Assembly (NCBI RefSeq): GCF_000769915.1 | Contig: NZ_JRLV01000019.1 | Coordinates: forward strand, 51,297-115,296 | Direction of reading: 5' to 3' | Source: Flavobacterium beibuense F44-8 | GTDB lineage: Bacteria > Bacteroidota > Bacteroidia > Flavobacteriales > Flavobacteriaceae | Length of the DNA stretch: 64,000 bases | Part shown: one piece after another, positions 7,976 to 17,199 of the stretch | How the letters are laid out: every line of letters starts with the position of its first letter | Position numbering within the stretch: the stretch's first letter is position 1 | The notes under the pieces: generated by a model | The model's input: only the letters and a program-made list of their open reading frames with translations | Told to the model about the DNA's origin: nothing | Database searches by the model: none | Translations under genes and position numbers: made by a program

Positions 7976-7983
7976 TAATTTTG
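7976..7983 (+). promoter_or_regulatory. -7 element upstream of lipB
   Basis: TAATTTTG is an exact TAnnTTTG match 22 bases before the lipB ATG. A matching -33 TTG is not obvious, so this is a moderate call. Confidence 0.5.
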
Positions 7984-8005
7984 TAATGAATTAGATATTA
8001 CAGCT

Positions 8006-8734
8006 ATGAATAAGCAGGTGCAGTTCCTTGATTTAGGAATGAAAGACTATAAAGAGGTTTGGGATTTTCAGGAAACCCTTTTTAGCGGTATACTTGATGT
8101 AAAGGTGAAAAACAGGCGTGAGGAAAAAAATGATGCTACGCCAAATTACCTGTTGTTTACGCAGCATCCTCATGTTTATACATTAGGTAAAAGCGGAGAT
8201 ATGCAAAACCTATTGCTTAATGAAAAACAACTGGCAGATAAAGGAGCTACTTTTTATAAAATAAACAGAGGTGGTGATATAACTTATCACGGGCCCGGTC
8301 AGGTGGTAGGTTATCCTATATTGGACTTAGAGAACTTTTTTACCGATATACATAAATATCTTCGTTTTTTAGAAGACGTGATTATAAAGGTAATGGCAGA
8401 TTATGGTCTTGAGGGAGTTAGGAGTGAAGGAGAAACCGGAGTTTGGCTTGATGTGGGTACTCCGTTTGCCCGTAAAATATGTGCTATGGGGGTAAGGGCT
8501 TCACGCTGGGTAACCATGCATGGTTTTGCTTTTAATGTGAATGCTGATTTAGGGTATTTTGATAATATAATACCCTGTGGGATAAAAGATAAGGCTGTAA
8601 CTTCTCTTAATGTAGAATTAAGAGTAGATAAGGTGGATGAAGAGGAAATTAAACAGAAAATACTGAAATATTTTACAGAGCTATTTGCAGCAAAGATAGT
8701 TAATGCTGAAGAAGAGGTATTGTTGAGGGTTTAA
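8006..8734 (+). CDS. lipB: Octanoyl-[acyl carrier protein]:protein N-octanoyltransferase
   Basis: Transfers octanoate from acyl carrier protein to lipoyl domains, the first step of lipoate synthesis, in the cytoplasm. 242 residues, the usual length. The signature RGGDITYHGPGQVVGYPI lies at 88-105. The catalytic pair is C191 in PCGIKDKAVTSL and K158 in ARKICAMGVRASRWVTMHG. The gene ends at 8734 and rnhB, read from the other strand, ends at the next base, so the two are convergent with no spacer; no terminator is visible between them. The lipA gene is not in the window. Confidence 0.97.
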   Translation: MNKQVQFLDLGMKDYKEVWDFQETLFSGILDVKVKNRREEKNDATPNYLLFTQHPHVYTLGKSGDMQNLLLNEKQLADKGATFYKINRGGDITYHGPGQVVGYPILDLENFFTDIHKYLRFLEDVIIKVMADYGLEGVRSEGETGVWLDVGTPFARKICAMGVRASRWVTMHGFAFNVNADLGYFDNIIPCGIKDKAVTSLNVELRVDKVDEEEIKQKILKYFTELFAAKIVNAEEEVLLRV

Positions 8735-9340
8735 TTAAATCTCGAAGTTAATTTCAAGTTGATCGGGCAATAACCTGAAAGATTTACGGTGGTATTTTGT
8801 TATGCCATATTTTTTAATGGCTTCACGGTGTTCAATAGTAGGGTAGCCTTTGTTTTTCTTCCAGTTATACATAGGGAATTCTTCATGAATTTTGTTCATG
8901 TACTCATCTCTGTAGGTTTTTGCAAGTACTGATGCTGCAGCAATGCTAAGGTATTTTCCGTCCCCCTTAACGATGCAGCTGTAAGGTATGTTGTTTACGG
9001 GTTTGAATCTGTTGCCGTCAACTATTATGTATTCCGGTGTTGGGGTTAGTTTGGTAATGCAGTTTTGCATTGCTTTTATTGAGGCGTTTAATATATTTAT
9101 TTCGTCAATAATCTCTGGCTCAATATTTGTAACATGATAACATAAGGCCATTTCTTCAATAATTGGTCTTAGTTGATCTCTTGTTTTCTCGTTAAGTTTC
9201 TTAGAATCGTTCAGGAGTTTTAGTTCAAAATTATCAGGTAAGATAACTGCAGCTGCTGTTACCGGCCCTGCAAGACATCCGCGACCGGCTTCATCGGTGC
9301 CGGTTTCTAAAGAGAATTCTGAAAATTTTAGGGATAACAT
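8735..9340 (-). CDS. rnhB: Ribonuclease HII
   Basis: Cleaves RNA in RNA-DNA hybrids and single ribonucleotides in DNA. 201 residues, the family's normal length. The catalytic motif [14 protein letters not shown] begins at residue 14, with D16 and E17 as metal ligands; IIVDGNRF supplies the next conserved Asp; [14 protein letters not shown] is the conserved KxxRD-type segment. It ends base-to-base with lipB on the other strand. The start ATG at 9340 lies 200 bases from the divergent protease gene at 9543. Confidence 0.95.
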   Translation of the reverse strand: MLSLKFSEFSLETGTDEAGRGCLAGPVTAAAVILPDNFELKLLNDSKKLNEKTRDQLRPIIEEMALCYHVTNIEPEIIDEINILNASIKAMQNCITKLTPTPEYIIVDGNRFKPVNNIPYSCIVKGDGKYLSIAAASVLAKTYRDEYMNKIHEEFPMYNWKKNKGYPTIEHREAIKKYGITKYHRKSFRLLPDQLEINFEI

Positions 9341-9437
9341 AAATCGGGAAATGTATTTTTTACGTATAAAATTATACGCAAATGTAATTTAGTTACGTTA
9401 AAATTAAAATTAATATAGGTTAATTTCTAATTATTTA

Positions 9438-9445
9438 TATTTTTG
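9438..9445 (+). promoter_or_regulatory. Candidate -7 element upstream of the subtilase gene
   Basis: TATTTTTG fits TAnnTTTG in the 200-base intergenic region between rnhB and the protease. A transcript from it would have a leader near 90 bases. No clear -33 TTG is seen. Confidence 0.4.
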
Positions 9446-9542
9446 CTTTTCTTTTTAAAAAAGGTTTTGAAATCTTTTGGTTTTGAGATTCTTGTAAAGA
9501 AAAGGTCTATTGGTTGTTTATTATTAAATTTTTAAAACAGTT

Positions 9543-11465
9543 ATGAAAAAAAATACTGTATCAGCTTTAATGCTTTTGTCGATCGGGTTAATGGCAGGTT
9601 TTTCTGCTTCAGCTCAAAGTACGCCAGAGCAAAGAGCTAAGATAGTTAGCCACTACAATCAGGCTGAAGTTAAAAAAGTAATTGAAGGGCTTGAAGAGGA
9701 GAATTTGAGAAGTTATGAGAGAGCTCTTGAATTAGCGGAAGCGAATGGCTGGCCGTTAAGAGTTACTAATAAAAATGGTGTTGTTGCACGTTTAATGGGT
9801 GTTACCTCTCATGATGAACCTATTTACAAGGCTTCTGATAATAATTTAGGGCAAAAAAGTAGTGCGGCGACTTCGATGGTTACACATATTAGAACCGGAG
9901 GAGATATGGGTCTTGACCTTAATGGTTCGGGTATGCTTCTTGGGATGTGGGAAATTGAAGGTTGTTTAGATGATCATGAGCAGTTAGTTGGTAGAGTTAC
10001 TATAGGTGATAATGCTGCGTTTAACGAAGAGGATTTTGAAGCTTCGGGTCACGCTACACACGTTGCCGGTACTCTTATTGGGTCTGGTGATGGTGATATT
10101 GGTGCCAGAGGACTTGCATATCAGGCAGACTTATTAGCTTATGAAGCTTCTTTTGATAATAATGAGGCTCTAAGTGCTGCAACAGATCCAAATATTGCGC
10201 TTCTTGTTTCTAACCACTCATATGGTATACCGTTAGAGAATGCAGCAAGCTGGATGCCTGGAGCATACTCTAGTGAAAGCCGTGCGTGGGATCTTATTCA
10301 TTATGCAGCTCCTTATTATCAGGCTGTAATATCTGCCGGTAATGATAGAACGGGTGAAACCAGTGATTTGCTTATTGGTAATAAAACATCTAAAAATGCT
10401 ATTGTTGTTGCGGCGGTTAAGGGTGTAAGAGATGTTCTTGCAGATCGTGAAACTAATGATATTGTGATGACTTCTTTTAGTAGTTATGGTCCAACGGATG
10501 ATAAGAGGGTTAAGCCGGATATTGCTATGAAAGGTGAAGGTGTTTATTCTTCATATCCTACTGCGGGTGGTGGTAGTGGTTATGCTACATTACAAGGTAC
10601 TTCTATGGCTTCACCTGGTGTAGCGGGTACTCTTATTTTGTTACAGGAACATTATTATGATACTAATGAGGAGTACATGCGTGCAGCTACTCTTAAAGCA
10701 TTGATGATTAATACTGCAGATGAAGCGGGTTCTTGGGATGGTCCGGATCATAAGTTTGGTTGGGGATTAATCAATGCTCAAAGAGCAGTAGAGGTTATTG
10801 ATAATAATGGAGTAAGCTCGCTTATAGAAGAGAATGTTTTAAATAATGGAGGTACATATACTAAGCAGGTAACTGTGCAGGGAATCCAGCCTTTAAAGGT
10901 AACTGTTGTTTGGACAGATCCTGCAGGTGCTACTTTGGAGCAGGCGAACCAAAATAATCCAAGACTTGTTAATGATATTGATGTAACGGTTAAAAAAGTG
11001 GGAGATGTATTTCCTGTATATCCGTGGATGCTTTCTAATAATGTGTTAACACCTGCTGTAAGAGGTGATAATGATAGGGATAATGTTGAATATGTTGAGG
11101 TGACTGATGTTACTCCTGGTGTTTATACTATTGAAATTAAACATAAAGGTAGTCTTAGTGGAGGTTCTCAGGCTTATTCGTTAGTAGTAAACGGTATAAC
11201 AGATGAACTAAATGTTGTAGATAATCAATTTAACAAGGTGGCTATTTATCCTAATCCTGCTACTGATGTTATTAATATTGATATGGGGTCGTTAGGTCAG
11301 CCATCTGAGGGGAGTGTTGTTATGTATGATTTACAGGGGCGTATTGTAAGACAATTTGATTATGTAGTTAGTACTATAAATGTTTCTTCTCTTAATGCGG
11401 GTATGTATGTTTTAAACATCAATTATGATGGTTATACAGAAACAAAAAAAGTAATAGTTAAATAA
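9543..11465 (+). CDS. Secreted S8 (subtilisin-like) protease with T9SS type A sorting domain
   Basis: 640 residues. Signal peptide to about A24 (FSASAQ), a propeptide-like region to about 105, the S8 catalytic domain about 110-400, a beta-sandwich P-domain-like region about 410-550 and a T9SS C-terminal sorting domain (about 565-640) starting VAIYPNPATDVINID and ending GYTETKKVIVK. Catalytic His is H173 in GHATHVAGT, oxyanion Asn N267 in VISAGND and nucleophile S354 in QGTSMASPGVAGT. The Asp position is unusual: the segment LLGMWEIEG (132-140) aligns with the usual G-[VI]-W-D of the flavobacterial family, so Asp is replaced by E137. It precedes a SusC/SusD set about 240 bases downstream, suggesting extracellular peptide generation for uptake. 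A terminator separates them, so they are separate transcripts. Confidence 0.9.
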   Translation: MKKNTVSALMLLSIGLMAGFSASAQSTPEQRAKIVSHYNQAEVKKVIEGLEEENLRSYERALELAEANGWPLRVTNKNGVVARLMGVTSHDEPIYKASDNNLGQKSSAATSMVTHIRTGGDMGLDLNGSGMLLGMWEIEGCLDDHEQLVGRVTIGDNAAFNEEDFEASGHATHVAGTLIGSGDGDIGARGLAYQADLLAYEASFDNNEALSAATDPNIALLVSNHSYGIPLENAASWMPGAYSSESRAWDLIHYAAPYYQAVISAGNDRTGETSDLLIGNKTSKNAIVVAAVKGVRDVLADRETNDIVMTSFSSYGPTDDKRVKPDIAMKGEGVYSSYPTAGGGSGYATLQGTSMASPGVAGTLILLQEHYYDTNEEYMRAATLKALMINTADEAGSWDGPDHKFGWGLINAQRAVEVIDNNGVSSLIEENVLNNGGTYTKQVTVQGIQPLKVTVVWTDPAGATLEQANQNNPRLVNDIDVTVKKVGDVFPVYPWMLSNNVLTPAVRGDNDRDNVEYVEVTDVTPGVYTIEIKHKGSLSGGSQAYSLVVNGITDELNVVDNQFNKVAIYPNPATDVINIDMGSLGQPSEGSVVMYDLQGRIVRQFDYVVSTINVSSLNAGMYVLNINYDGYTETKKVIVK

Positions 11466-11502
11466 TATTTTATTTAACAGGTTAAAAATATGTTAACAAC
11501 TG

Positions 11503-11530
11503 AAAAACTGCCTTTTAGGCAGTTTTTTTT
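11503..11530 (+). terminator. Terminator of the subtilase gene
   Basis: AAAACTGCC (left) and GGCAGTTTT (right) pair around TTTTA and run into a string of eight T. It lies about 40 bases after the stop at 11465. Confidence 0.92.
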
Positions 11531-11707
11531 GTTTTTACAAAAAACCTACGCAACCTTTTAACAAAAAAGGTATCTAATAACTATATGATTAGCAAATTCT
11601 TGATAATGCAATTTTGCGTCTATTTAACATTATTATTCCGAAGTAATATTTGTTTTATTAATAAATTATTAAGAAGTTTGCGGTTAACTAACTCAAATTA
11701 ATAAAGT

Positions 11708-14700
11708 ATGAGATCGAAGTTTACTTGGATTATGACGCTTTTAATGGCGTTGACAATTAATTTCTCTTTTGCGCAGGAGAAAGTAGTGAGTGGTACGGTG
11801 TCAGATGCGACCGGCTCTCTTCCAGGCGCTAGCGTATTTGTAAAAGGGACTCAACGTAGTGCTCAAACAGACATTGATGGTAATTACTCTATCAAGGTTA
11901 ATGTAGGGGAAACTCTTGAGTTTTCTTTTGTAGGATACGAAACCCAAACTGTTCAGGTTGGGGCGCAAAATTCTTATAGTGTTACACTTGTAGAAGGTGG
12001 TACAGTACTTACTACAGTTGTAAAAGACGTTTACCGTAGTATAACTAAGGAAAAGTCAGCTATGGCTGTTGCTGGTATTACAGCTGAGGCTATTGAGGAT
12101 AGAGCGAATGCTTCTGTTCTTCAAAACTTACAAGGTCAGATAGCTGGTCTTAATATTGGTACAGGATCTGGGCAACCAGGTGCTGATAGTACAATCATTC
12201 TTCGCGGTATTGGTACAATTAATGGTAACGTAGAGCCGTTATTTGTTATTGATGGTGTACCGGTAGATGAAGATGGTTTTAGAAGTATTAACCAGAACGA
12301 TATTGCTTCTGTTCAGGTTTATAAAGATGCTGCGGCAACTTCTATTTATGGTAATAGAGGTGCTAATGGTGTAATCGTTATTACTACTAAAAGAGGTGGT
12401 TATGATGAGAAGATGGAGTTTAGGTATACATCACAGTTTGGTTACAGTGAACTTCAGCCGTTAAATATGGAGTTAATGAACTCAAAAGAGTTGCTAAGCT
12501 TCCAGAAAAGAGTTGGTGATGGTTTTGGAGCTTCTTTGTCTGATGCTGAGATTGATTTACTTTCTAAGCAAAACAATACTTATTGGTCAGATATATTCTT
12601 TAGAAAAGGTGTTACTCAGTCTCACAACTTGGCTATTACTACAGGTTCAAAGAATACAAATAACTTTACTTCTTTAAGTTACTTTGAGCAAGATGGTATT
12701 TTTATCAATACAAACTTTAAACGTTTTAGTGTTAGAAATAACTTCTCTGGTAAATCAGAGGATGGTAAATTTAATTACTCATTCAACTTTAGTGGTAACT
12801 TTTCTAGATCAAATGGTGTAGATGGTGCTGGTTCAAATGCTATTTACTTTGCTCCTTTTAGAGCTGCTTTACATGGTTTACCATATTTATCTCCATATGA
12901 TGCTGATGGAAGTGTAACAAATACAGGAAGTCTTGTTTATGGAGATCCTTCTTCTATTGCGGTAGATAAAGCTCCTTATGTACTACTTAACTCTGTTCAT
13001 ATGAATACAGATGTTGAGGACGAAATTAAAATTCTTTCCAGCTTTGCTGCAGATTGGAATTTTGCTAAAAACCTTACTGCAGGTTTCCAGATGGGTATTG
13101 ATTTTTCTGGTTTCAGAGCTCTTGAAATCTTACATCCTAACAGTATTTTAGGTCCTTTCCAGGTAACAAGTTCTGAAGGTTATGCTCAATACGGAGGTAT
13201 TCATAGTGAATCAACCAGTAGAGATTTTAGATTTAACTCTGTTGCAAGATTAAACTATAACAATCAGTTTGGAGATCATACAATTGATGCAACTGTTTTT
13301 GTTGAGTATAATAAAGCACACTTAGATGGTATTAACTTCGCTCAAAGTGGTCTTGATCCAAGGTTAGTTGGTACAGGAGCAGCATTTATTGATGGTACTG
13401 TAGTTGAAGGAGATGGTCAGCCATATGTTCCAACTGTTGGGTCAACTAAAGTGTCTGAAGGGTTATTCTCTTACTTTGGTAACTTTGATTACGATTACAA
13501 AGGTAAATATGGTGTTACTGCAACTGTAAGACGTGATGCTTCATTCCGTTTCATTGATGATAACAAATGGGGTACTTTTTGGTCTGTAGGTGCTAGATGG
13601 AATATTGATCAGGAAGATTTCTTTAAAAATAATTTTAAAGGTGTTGATCTTAAAATTAGAGGTTCTTACGGTACATCTGGTAACCAGCGTATAAGTAATG
13701 CTCAATATAGTTCGTTAAACTTAACTCGTAGTTTATATGGAGTAGGTAGTAATTACGACGGATCTATAAGTACAGTTCCAACTCAAATTGGTTACACTGG
13801 TTTAAGATGGGAGCAAACAGCTCAAACTAATATAGGTGTTGACTTTGGTGTATGGGAAAATAAACTTTCAGGTAGTGTAGATGTTTATAGAAAGCGTACT
13901 ACAGACCTGTTCCAAACTACTCCTGTGTCTCCTGTTAATGCTACTGCAGCTATCAATACTAATATTGGTTCTATGGAGAACAAAGGTGTTGAGGTTACTT
14001 TAAAGTATAATGTATTCCGTAATGAAGATTGGACAATACTTGTTAATGCTAATACTTCATATAATAAAAACTTTATCAGGGATTTACCGGATAGTTACAA
14101 TGGTTTAGTGTTTAGTAATGGTTCTACTTCGTTAATTGAAGGTTCTGCATTTAATACTTTCTATGTGGTTAAATATGCAGGTGTTAACCCGGCAAACGGT
14201 AATCCTTTATTCTATACTGCAGATGGTGGTTTAACTGAAACTCTTGATGATTCTGATAGGGTTGATACAGGTAAATCTACATACCCTGCATGGCAAGGTG
14301 GTTTTGGTACTGTTGTGAAATATAAAGGTTTTGAATTTAGTACTCAATGGAGTTACTTTGCTGATCTTTACAGAAACAACCTTGATTATGCTGAATTAGA
14401 AGAAACTAGTGTGATTAGTGATGGTTCTAACAGGGTAGCAAGTACAGCTACAGCATGGCAAAATGTAGGCGATATAACATCTGTTCCTAGAGTAGGTAAC
14501 GCTTATGGTGCAGTAGATTATATCAATTCAACTGATAGATATTTAGAAGATGCATCTTTCTTAAGACTTAGAAATGTTTTATTCGGTTATTCATTTAGTG
14601 ATGAGTTATTACGTGATTTACCAATTTCAGGTTTAAGACTATATGTTCAGGGAGAGAATCTTTTAACTTTCTCTTCATACAGAGGTTGGGATGCTGAAGC

Positions 14701-14776
14701 TGGTTTCCGTTCTACAGACAGGGGTAACTATCCAACTCCTAAGATTTATACTTTTGGAGCTGTAATTAATTTCTAA
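11708..14776 (+). CDS. SusC/RagA family TonB-linked outer-membrane protein
   Basis: 1022 residues. Signal peptide (cleavage after NFSFA), a CarboxypepD_reg-like beta-sandwich (about 25-105, VSGTVSDATGSLPGASVFVK and TDIDGNYSIKV), the TonB plug (about 130-230, LRGIGTINGNVEPLFVIDGV, KDAAATSIYGNRGANGVIVI) and a 22-strand barrel ending in TFGAVINF with terminal Phe, the usual outer-membrane assembly signal. SusC proteins form the TonB-dependent import channel capped by a SusD lipoprotein; SusD follows after 12 bases. The substrate cannot be read from the sequence. The protease upstream and absence of glycosidases in the cluster favour a peptide over a glycan, as in RagA/RagB. Length is near the family norm. 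Confidence 0.95.
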   Translation: MRSKFTWIMTLLMALTINFSFAQEKVVSGTVSDATGSLPGASVFVKGTQRSAQTDIDGNYSIKVNVGETLEFSFVGYETQTVQVGAQNSYSVTLVEGGTVLTTVVKDVYRSITKEKSAMAVAGITAEAIEDRANASVLQNLQGQIAGLNIGTGSGQPGADSTIILRGIGTINGNVEPLFVIDGVPVDEDGFRSINQNDIASVQVYKDAAATSIYGNRGANGVIVITTKRGGYDEKMEFRYTSQFGYSELQPLNMELMNSKELLSFQKRVGDGFGASLSDAEIDLLSKQNNTYWSDIFFRKGVTQSHNLAITTGSKNTNNFTSLSYFEQDGIFINTNFKRFSVRNNFSGKSEDGKFNYSFNFSGNFSRSNGVDGAGSNAIYFAPFRAALHGLPYLSPYDADGSVTNTGSLVYGDPSSIAVDKAPYVLLNSVHMNTDVEDEIKILSSFAADWNFAKNLTAGFQMGIDFSGFRALEILHPNSILGPFQVTSSEGYAQYGGIHSESTSRDFRFNSVARLNYNNQFGDHTIDATVFVEYNKAHLDGINFAQSGLDPRLVGTGAAFIDGTVVEGDGQPYVPTVGSTKVSEGLFSYFGNFDYDYKGKYGVTATVRRDASFRFIDDNKWGTFWSVGARWNIDQEDFFKNNFKGVDLKIRGSYGTSGNQRISNAQYSSLNLTRSLYGVGSNYDGSISTVPTQIGYTGLRWEQTAQTNIGVDFGVWENKLSGSVDVYRKRTTDLFQTTPVSPVNATAAINTNIGSMENKGVEVTLKYNVFRNEDWTILVNANTSYNKNFIRDLPDSYNGLVFSNGSTSLIEGSAFNTFYVVKYAGVNPANGNPLFYTADGGLTETLDDSDRVDTGKSTYPAWQGGFGTVVKYKGFEFSTQWSYFADLYRNNLDYAELEETSVISDGSNRVASTATAWQNVGDITSVPRVGNAYGAVDYINSTDRYLEDASFLRLRNVLFGYSFSDELLRDLPISGLRLYVQGENLLTFSSYRGWDAEAGFRSTDRGNYPTPKIYTFGAVINF

Positions 14777-14788
14777 TAAAAGACAACT

Positions 14789-16306
14789 ATGAAAAAAATA
14801 TTAAGAATAAGCTTACTGGCAGCTATCGTAGGGATGACTTCCTGTGAAGATGCTACCGATATAGTTCAGGAGTCAGAATTAACCGAAGAAGTTGCATTTC
14901 AGACAATAACCGATTTACGTACCGGTTTGTATGGAGTTTATGCAGCGTACAGCCCAGATGCTGGAGGTAATGGTAGTGGAGATCAGATTTTATTTAATGA
15001 TCTTTTTACTGATAACTTAAAGAGAGGTTTTGCAAGCTCAGGTCAGGGTAACCAAACTTATAACTTTATCCTTCAACCGGGAAGTAACTTTCCAACAACA
15101 TTATGGGGAGGAAGATATGCGGTTATTAACTTTTCAAACAGGGTTCTTAGAGCTTGGGATAGAATATACCCAACACTGGAAACTGCTGAGGAAAGAGTAG
15201 AGGCTGAAGAAATTAAAGCTCAGTTATTAGCGATGAGAGGATTTTGTCACTTTGAAATGATGCAATATTTCGTTTCAGATTATCAAGATTTAACTGCTCC
15301 TGGTATTATCATTATGGACTTTGTTCCTGAAGTACTGGATGTATTTCCTCGTAATACTGTAGGTGAAGTTTTTGAATTCATCAATAATGACCTAGAAGAA
15401 GCAGCTTCTTTAATGGGGGCTGATTTTGATACTGTTGATGCTTATGCAGGAGCAGCCGGAGAACAGAAGTTTTACGTTAATCCTGATGTAATTGTAGCAA
15501 TGAAAGCTAGAGTCGCTTTGTTTGAAGGTGATTACACTACTGCTTTAAACAATGCTAATAAATTAATTGACGGAGTAGATATAGAAGGTTCTTACAGTCT
15601 TTCAGATACAGATGATTTAACATCTTTATATGTAGAAGATAATGTTGAAGCAACAGAGTTGATTTTTGCTCTTTCTCGTCGCCAGGGTGATAGTCAGATT
15701 ATGAGTCTATATTCTGCAAATGGTGCTGGTATTAACGGAAGTCCATTCTTTGAAGTTTCTAACAGTTTATTCAATACATTATCATCTACTGATATCAGAA
15801 GATATATCCTTATTCACACTCAAAGTGTTATTCAAGGTTTTAACTCTCCGGATAACGTTCTTCTTCAAGGTAAGTACTTGGGGTCTAGTGATAATGCATT
15901 TATTAATGACGTTAAGGTTTTCAGACTAGCAGAGATGTATTTAATCAGAGCTGAAGCTCAGGCACGTGCAGGTAACTTAAGTGCTGCAGCTACTACGGTT
16001 AAGGCTGTAAGAGATTCTAGGTTACTTAGTGGTAGTGCTACTCTACCTACTTATGCTAACTTAAATGCTGCATTACAGGATATTTTACTTGAGAGAAGAA
16101 AAGAATTTGCTTTTGAAGGTCACAGATATCTTGACTTAAAGAGAATAGGTACTGAAATTGGTGTTGGTGTTAGTAGAGAAAGTGTAGACTGTGCTTCATT
16201 TAGTGCAGACTGTGATTTAGCTCCAACGAGCTATAAGTTTACTTTGCCTATTCCTAACTCGGAAATAAGTGCAAACCCTACTATACAGCAAAATCCTGGA
16301 TACTAA
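14789..16306 (+). CDS. SusD/RagB family substrate-binding lipoprotein
   Basis: 505 residues with a lipoprotein signal (MKKILRISLLAAIVGMTSC, lipidated C19). The SusD fold is indicated by the N-terminal TDLRTGLYGVYAAYSPDAGG, TPR-like helices with AEEIKAQLLAMRGFCHFEMM, and the C-terminal signature VFRLAEMYLIRAEAQARAG followed by LLERRKEFAFEGHRYLDLKR. It sits on the cell surface as the lid of the SusC channel and binds the substrate. It starts 12 bases after susC and is followed 18 bases later by a third gene, so the set is one operon. Confidence 0.95.
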   Translation: MKKILRISLLAAIVGMTSCEDATDIVQESELTEEVAFQTITDLRTGLYGVYAAYSPDAGGNGSGDQILFNDLFTDNLKRGFASSGQGNQTYNFILQPGSNFPTTLWGGRYAVINFSNRVLRAWDRIYPTLETAEERVEAEEIKAQLLAMRGFCHFEMMQYFVSDYQDLTAPGIIIMDFVPEVLDVFPRNTVGEVFEFINNDLEEAASLMGADFDTVDAYAGAAGEQKFYVNPDVIVAMKARVALFEGDYTTALNNANKLIDGVDIEGSYSLSDTDDLTSLYVEDNVEATELIFALSRRQGDSQIMSLYSANGAGINGSPFFEVSNSLFNTLSSTDIRRYILIHTQSVIQGFNSPDNVLLQGKYLGSSDNAFINDVKVFRLAEMYLIRAEAQARAGNLSAAATTVKAVRDSRLLSGSATLPTYANLNAALQDILLERRKEFAFEGHRYLDLKRIGTEIGVGVSRESVDCASFSADCDLAPTSYKFTLPIPNSEISANPTIQQNPGY

Positions 16307-16324
16307 AATTTAAAAAAAAAGAGT

Positions 16325-17167
16325 ATGAAGAATTTATTAAAAATATTTTGTCTGGCTGCTATCGTTGCTTCGTGTGATGATGTTGAGCCAACGGTTTTCA
16401 ATGGTGAAGACCCATCAAATGTTACTCTATTATCATTCTCAAGTGATGTTTACTCATTACCTGTGGAAAGAGATGCAAATGGTGCTACTACTATTACTTT
16501 TACCTCAAGTACTTTATCTAATTCAGACAGAGTTTACAATATTGAAGTAATTGCAGGTACTGCTAATGCCGCTACTTACAACGTTCCTGCTACATTAACT
16601 ATTCCTGCAGGTGAGTATGTAGGTACTATGAGTATTACCGGTCAGGATAATAACCTTGTTGATGAGGAAATCAAAGACTTCACAATTAAAATTCCTGATA
16701 CAAATTTTAATGGAGAGTCTCTAGGCTTTAGTGAAGCTCAGGTTAGAGTATATGAAGTTTGTCCTCTTCTTTCAGAATTTACTGGTAGCTATACTGCTTC
16801 TGCAGTAGAGTCAATGTTTACAGATCCTGTAATTTTTGATGATTCAAATGTTACGCTTTCTGTAGGAGATAATGATTATGAGCGTGTTTTTGATATTAAC
16901 CCTTATCCTGGTTATGTTGGTTCTTCAAGAACTGTAAGATTAAACTTCCAGTGTGATTATGTTAATTTAGGAGGTGTTGTTCAAACAGGTCTTAGATGTA
17001 ATGACGATGGTGATCTTCAATTTACTTGGGGACCTGCTGATACTGATAATCGTGCTCCTTACAATACAGAAGATGATTCGACTATTAATGTTAACTTTCT
17101 TGAGAACACTACCAACGCTTGTGGGTATGGTCCAAATCAAAGTTCGTTTATGTTAACTAAAAACTAA
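16325..17167 (+). CDS. Surface lipoprotein with Calx-beta-like domain, SusCD-associated
   Basis: 280 residues; lipoprotein signal with lipobox IVASCDD (C17). The first half (about 30-150) has a strand pattern and the phrase TLTIPAGEYVGTMSITGQDNN, typical of Calx-beta-like or DUF1735-type domains in SusCD loci. The second half (about 155-280) begins CPLLSEFTGSYTA and contains several Cys that may form disulfides. It is the third gene of the SusCD operon. Such proteins usually act as extra surface binding proteins for the same substrate; the role here is inferred from position. The following gene has a similar two-domain plan, so the pair may be ancient duplicates. Confidence 0.8.
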   Translation: MKNLLKIFCLAAIVASCDDVEPTVFNGEDPSNVTLLSFSSDVYSLPVERDANGATTITFTSSTLSNSDRVYNIEVIAGTANAATYNVPATLTIPAGEYVGTMSITGQDNNLVDEEIKDFTIKIPDTNFNGESLGFSEAQVRVYEVCPLLSEFTGSYTASAVESMFTDPVIFDDSNVTLSVGDNDYERVFDINPYPGYVGSSRTVRLNFQCDYVNLGGVVQTGLRCNDDGDLQFTWGPADTDNRAPYNTEDDSTINVNFLENTTNACGYGPNQSSFMLTKN

Positions 17168-17199
17168 TTAAGATATAGTAAAATAAATAAATTTAAATT

